Source: Rhodospirillaceae bacterium | GTDB lineage: Bacteria; Pseudomonadota; Alphaproteobacteria; Rhodospirillales; Rhodospirillaceae | NCBI GenBank assembly: GCA_947476925.1 | Contig: CANJSF010000018.1 | Coordinates: 1 to 64,000, forward strand | Reading direction: 5' to 3' | Length of the DNA: 64,000 nucleotides | In this document: positions 61,083 to 64,000 of the stretch, piece by piece | Position numbering within the stretch: position 1 is the stretch's first letter | Layout of the letters: every line of letters starts with the position of its first letter | The notes under the pieces: generated by a model | What the model was told of the DNA's origin: nothing | The model's input: only the letters and a program-made list of their open reading frames with translations | Database searches by the model: none | Program-made: the position numbers and the translations under genes

Positions 61083-61739
61083 CTAGTCTAGATATGGCTC
61101 ACCGAGTTCCCGAACTCGAATCAAGCGCGCCGGAGTGCCATACATAACACAAGGGCCATGGGCATCCTTGTTGAGATAGCTCTGGGCACCAACGACAACA
61201 TCTGCGCCGATCGAAACATTGTGCTTGATGGCCGCACCTATGCCGATGGCGGCCCGTTCACCCAACGTCACTCCTCCGCCGGTCACGGCGCCCGGAGCAA
61301 TCGACGCGAAATCCCCGAGGCAGTTATCGTGATCGAGCGCCGCTTGGGTATTAACGATGCAAAAATTCCCAACTTTCGTGTTTGCGCCAATCATTGCGCC
61401 CGCCATCACGACACTGCCAGGTCCGACTGCGGAAAAACTCGACACGTGAGCGCGGGGGTGGATTAGCGCAGGAAATGCGTTCAACTGAAGCTGACGTGAA
61501 GTCTCGCGCCAAATTTTCTCTCGCGAAAAATTGTCGCCGACTGCAATTGCGAAAGAAGCTGAGCGATCTGATAGCGCCTGATCGAGTGCAGCAAGGACCA
61601 AAACTTCCATGTGCGTTTGGCCTACGCGCGCAGGATCGATAAAACAGCTGAGTCGAAATCCCGCTGCAACAGCAACATCTGCAACGCTTGTTGCATGGCC
61701 GCCGGCGCCGATTATTACGATTGTTCTTTGCTCAGCCAC
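61083..61739 (-). CDS. Sialic-acid-type O/N-acyltransferase (NeuD/PglD family)
   Basis: The 218-residue protein has an N-terminal nucleotide-binding fold (IVIIGAGGHATSVADVAV) and a C-terminal left-handed beta helix of hexapeptide repeats (VGPGSVVMAGAMIGANTKVG, and IGIGAAIKHNVSIGADVVVG) ending MYGTPARLIR. It belongs to the NeuD/PglD/LegH group that acetylates amino or hydroxyl groups of nonulosonate precursors. The start is GTG 61739; no alternative is near. It lies between the SDR and the aminotransferase genes on the same strand. Confidence 0.85.
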   Translation of the reverse strand: MAEQRTIVIIGAGGHATSVADVAVAAGFRLSCFIDPARVGQTHMEVLVLAALDQALSDRSASFAIAVGDNFSREKIWRETSRQLQLNAFPALIHPRAHVSSFSAVGPGSVVMAGAMIGANTKVGNFCIVNTQAALDHDNCLGDFASIAPGAVTGGGVTLGERAAIGIGAAIKHNVSIGADVVVGAQSYLNKDAHGPCVMYGTPARLIRVRELGEPYLD

Positions 61740-61882
61740 AGAGTCTTAACTTTTTGCTATCTGCCTTCGAAATGGTGCTGGAACTTACATGAAAAAGCGA
61801 CGGTTGACGACCCATCGCTCGTATGGCCGGCAAAAACTGACCAATGTTTAATCCCACGACTGCCGTAGGAATGTGACCGGGC

Positions 61883-62683
61883 CTACCATGCGCTCCACCC
61901 GCCGTCGATTACGATGTTCTGCCCCGTAACGTAGGCCGAAAGCGATGTCGCCAGAAACATGATCGCACCGATCACATCTTCCTCGCGCATCATCCTCCGC
62001 ATAGGAGTACGTTCCACGTACTCTTTGACAAACCGTTCGGGCTGTCCGCGCGCGATCCCGCCAGGAGAAATCGTATTGACACGGATGTCGGGCGCTAAAG
62101 TTGTGGCGAGCCATCTTGAAAGCTGCGCTACACCTCCCTTGGACGCCGCATACGCCGCAGGATTGCCTAAGCTCGTGCCATCATACAGACGCCAATCTGG
62201 ACCTAAGATCCCATAAATTGAGGATATGTTGATGATGCTGCCAGCATCAGCCCGCAATAGAGTTGAAAATCCCTGACAAAGTTCAAACACGGCGGTGAGG
62301 TTAACTTCAATGGCCCTCCGCCACGTTTCTACGCTTTGCTTCTCAAATGCCACCCCCCAGCCACCAAGGTCGGAGGTTCCAACAAATGCTGCGTTATTAA
62401 TCAGAATATTAAGTTTGCCAACGCGCGCCGCTACCGTTTCAATTAACTTTGCTCGCTGATCTTGAACTTCGAGATCGCAGACGAGAGGCAACGCTTTCAC
62501 CTTCCAACGCGACGAAATCTCTAGACTGAAATTTTCTAATTGAGATTGCTCGCGATCAACCAGCACCAATTCAGCTCCGAGCTCGGCAAGAGCGTGGGAC
62601 ATCGTGCGACCCAAATGTCCAGCCGCACCCGTGATCAGCGCGACCTTCCCCTTCAATGATGCGAGCGTCCCTATATCAATCAT
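61883..62683 (-). CDS. Short-chain dehydrogenase (PtmA-like) in the nonulosonate cluster
   Basis: The 266-residue protein has ALITGAAGHLGRTMSHAL, ILINNAAFVG, Ser in INISSIYG and Y-x3-K in AAYAASKGG, so all SDR residues are intact. The segment RRMMREEDVIGAIMFLATSL followed by VTGQNIVIDGGW is the usual C-terminus. In Campylobacter a similar gene (ptmA) sits in the legionaminic cluster. Here it could oxidise a sugar hydroxyl before amination by the class III aminotransferase; this is inference. It follows the cytidylyltransferase gene by 23 bases. Confidence 0.85.
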   Translation of the reverse strand: MIDIGTLASLKGKVALITGAAGHLGRTMSHALAELGAELVLVDREQSQLENFSLEISSRWKVKALPLVCDLEVQDQRAKLIETVAARVGKLNILINNAAFVGTSDLGGWGVAFEKQSVETWRRAIEVNLTAVFELCQGFSTLLRADAGSIINISSIYGILGPDWRLYDGTSLGNPAAYAASKGGVAQLSRWLATTLAPDIRVNTISPGGIARGQPERFVKEYVERTPMRRMMREEDVIGAIMFLATSLSAYVTGQNIVIDGGWSAW

Positions 62684-62706
62684 CTGCTTACCATTGTGTG
62701 GAAAAC

Positions 62707-63420
62707 CTATTGCCCAATACCGCGATGCTTCATCACGGCTTCGACATGAAGAAAGTCGATCTCGTCATCAATCTCAAGTGACTTCCACTTTGGGACTTCA
62801 AAGCCAATTGTCTGGTCATGGTAAAATGAGCGCCGCTCAGCAATCGAAGATGTGCGCGCAGCATAAACGGTTCCCTCGAGGAAAAATACCGGTGACGTAG
62901 CCTGGCGACGTAAGCCAACGGCGACATCGGGCAAGAACGGCCGCAGCGCGCCACCCTCACCCATGAAATACATGAAAGAAGGGTGGATTGTTGTGGCTTG
63001 GCAGACACTCACAATTGAAAGTGCTTTCGACGCAGCTAGGGTATCAAGAGCGCCATCGATATCCGACACCTCGCGAAGAGGCGATGTCGGTTCGAGCAAA
63101 ACCAGGTAATCGTAGTGGCGATTTTGTGCCTGTAGAAAACTGAGAGCATGCAAGATGGCGTCGATTGACGTCGCGGTATCTGAAGCCAGCTCGGCCGGCC
63201 GCAGAAACGGGGCTTCGGCGCCCGCGGCTTCGGCCGCACGCGCAATGTCAGAAGAATCAGTGCTGATCACAACGGCGTCGAGATATTTCGATTGCTTGGC
63301 AACTTCAACGGTCCAAGCGACCAAAGGTTTGCCTCGCAACGGCCGTATATTCTTGCCGGGCAAACCCTTCGACCCGCCACGCGCAAGGATCAGGCCCAGT
63401 GCTTTTTCGCCGTGGATCAT
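62707..63420 (-). CDS. legF: CMP-nonulosonate (acylneuraminate/legionaminate) cytidylyltransferase
   Basis: I start at ATG 63420 (237 residues), preceded by GGGGCGGG; TTG 63441 is also in frame. The nucleotidyltransferase motif ARGGSKGLPGKNIRPL, LVAWTVEVAKQSKYLDAVVI and LEPTSPLRE are typical of NeuA/LegF. It activates the nine-carbon acid as a CMP-sugar for transfer to protein or polysaccharide. It heads the minus-strand set of cytidylyltransferase, SDR, acyltransferase and class III aminotransferase. Confidence 0.9.
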   Translation of the reverse strand: MIHGEKALGLILARGGSKGLPGKNIRPLRGKPLVAWTVEVAKQSKYLDAVVISTDSSDIARAAEAAGAEAPFLRPAELASDTATSIDAILHALSFLQAQNRHYDYLVLLEPTSPLREVSDIDGALDTLAASKALSIVSVCQATTIHPSFMYFMGEGGALRPFLPDVAVGLRRQATSPVFFLEGTVYAARTSSIAERRSFYHDQTIGFEVPKWKSLEIDDEIDFLHVEAVMKHRGIGQ

Positions 63421-63456
63421 AACCCGCCCCGCTGCCGGCAAAATAACGTCACGCGC

Positions 63457-64000
63457 TCAGCCTTTCACGGCAGCGCCAAGCGCCGGCATCAGAAATATAC
63501 TATCTCCCATCGCGTAAATGACAGGCTTCGTCTCGGCGGGCAGTCCGGCGATAGCGCAGAGTTTTAAAGTGATGGCGGTAATTTCATCGATGGAAATGGA
63601 ACACTTCTCAACAAGCACCTGAATTCGTGGTGGCGTGGGAATGGCATTAAACTGCAACGGCCCCGCGACGAATGGCAATGTCTTTACGAACTTCGTGATC
63701 AAATCGATCGACGAGACTGTATCGATGTTTTTGATAAATCCCTCAAATGCTGCGCGGCTGGGCATGGGCACGTCGCGCTTACCATGTAAAAACTGAGTGG
63801 CATCATCGATCAAACGATCCGATAAAGCATAAACAGGATTAACCAAGTTCGACAGAAACGCGCGTGAAATCCAGTTTTCCAGCTTCACCAAGCTCATCGC
63901 CGTCTTGCCCGCGATTGCCGATTCCATCCCCGTTGTACAGGACGTATGAATCAATAGATCTGCCGCGAGTGTCCACGGGACATGCGACCCTTCGTGGAAT
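63457..64000 (-). CDS. Surface carbohydrate biosynthesis protein, C-terminal part
   Basis: The frame runs open from the window end to a stop at 63457 (181 residues visible); the start is outside. The segment near 63900-63990, LAADLLIHTSCTTGMESAIA followed by GKTAMSL, is the typical C-terminal motif of GT-B-like surface carbohydrate proteins (as in the CDP-glycerol transferase group). The remainder is a helical, less conserved tail. It lies upstream of legF on the same strand and could be the transferase or assembly protein that uses the activated sugar. Confidence 0.75.
   Translation of the reverse strand, partial: FHEGSHVPWTLAADLLIHTSCTTGMESAIAGKTAMSLVKLENWISRAFLSNLVNPVYALSDRLIDDATQFLHGKRDVPMPSRAAFEGFIKNIDTVSSIDLITKFVKTLPFVAGPLQFNAIPTPPRIQVLVEKCSISIDEITAITLKLCAIAGLPAETKPVIYAMGDSIFLMPALGAAVKG

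Overview
The window looks like chromosomal DNA of a Gram-negative, most likely alphaproteobacterial, heterotroph. The basis is three TonB-dependent outer-membrane receptors (two with an N-terminal EEIVVTARKR-type TonB box), a sigma54-driven phage-shock operon, a DctPQM TRAP transporter, a stand-alone HisI, a short CpaA-like prepilin peptidase and dense genes of moderately high GC. Lineage is inferred from gene content only; no rRNA is present. I see no transposase, integrase, prophage or CRISPR array.

Layout. 0-7.4 kb: the tail of a universal stress protein, a tandem-domain nitrilase, a KamA-like radical SAM enzyme, a hypothetical protein, a solute-binding protein (SBP) and a membrane adenylate cyclase. 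7.4-12.6 kb: an envelope-stress block with pspF and a CpcT/CpeT-like gene on the minus strand, then a near-perfect sigma54 promoter, a small exported protein, pspA, two PspB-like genes, pspC and a subtilase. 12.8-19 kb: a membrane-anchored class C beta-lactamase-type hydrolase, greB, an rcnR-like/rcnA metal-efflux pair with a clear palindromic operator, an RraA-like protein and a second SBP. 19.2-24.3 kb: two tandem atypical receiver proteins and dctPQM. 24.4-27.6 kb: a TPR protein, frmA (formaldehyde detoxification) and a Tat-exported M24 peptidase-like protein. 27.6-37 kb: three TonB receptors, one formylglycine-generating-enzyme (FGE)-like protein, and strong terminators.

37-51 kb is an accessory, catabolism-flavoured region. 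It holds a third SBP, a Cas2/SinR-fold small protein, and a likely operon of sterol desaturase, amidohydrolase and luciferase-like monooxygenase. That operon sits opposite a TetR gene, with two matching palindromes between them. Next come a second FGE-like lipoprotein, a nitrilase-like/SDR/membrane-protein operon, a VOC protein with a histone-like lysine tail, and two duplicated exported metallo-beta-lactamase-fold proteins followed by an FkbM methyltransferase. Several proteins here have lost canonical catalytic residues.

51-54.6 kb is housekeeping: hisI, cysS, argE and tRNA-Gly(CCC). 54.6-64 kb holds a prepilin peptidase and then a nonulosonic (legionaminic-type) acid cluster. Its plus-strand part is the translationally coupled legB-legC-legG-legI; its minus-strand part is a cytidylyltransferase, an SDR, a NeuD-like acyltransferase and a class III aminotransferase with an inserted four-cysteine element. 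A truncated surface-carbohydrate protein ends the window. The cluster should supply an activated CMP-sugar for flagellin or surface glycans; the extra aminotransferase and SDR suggest a modified sugar.
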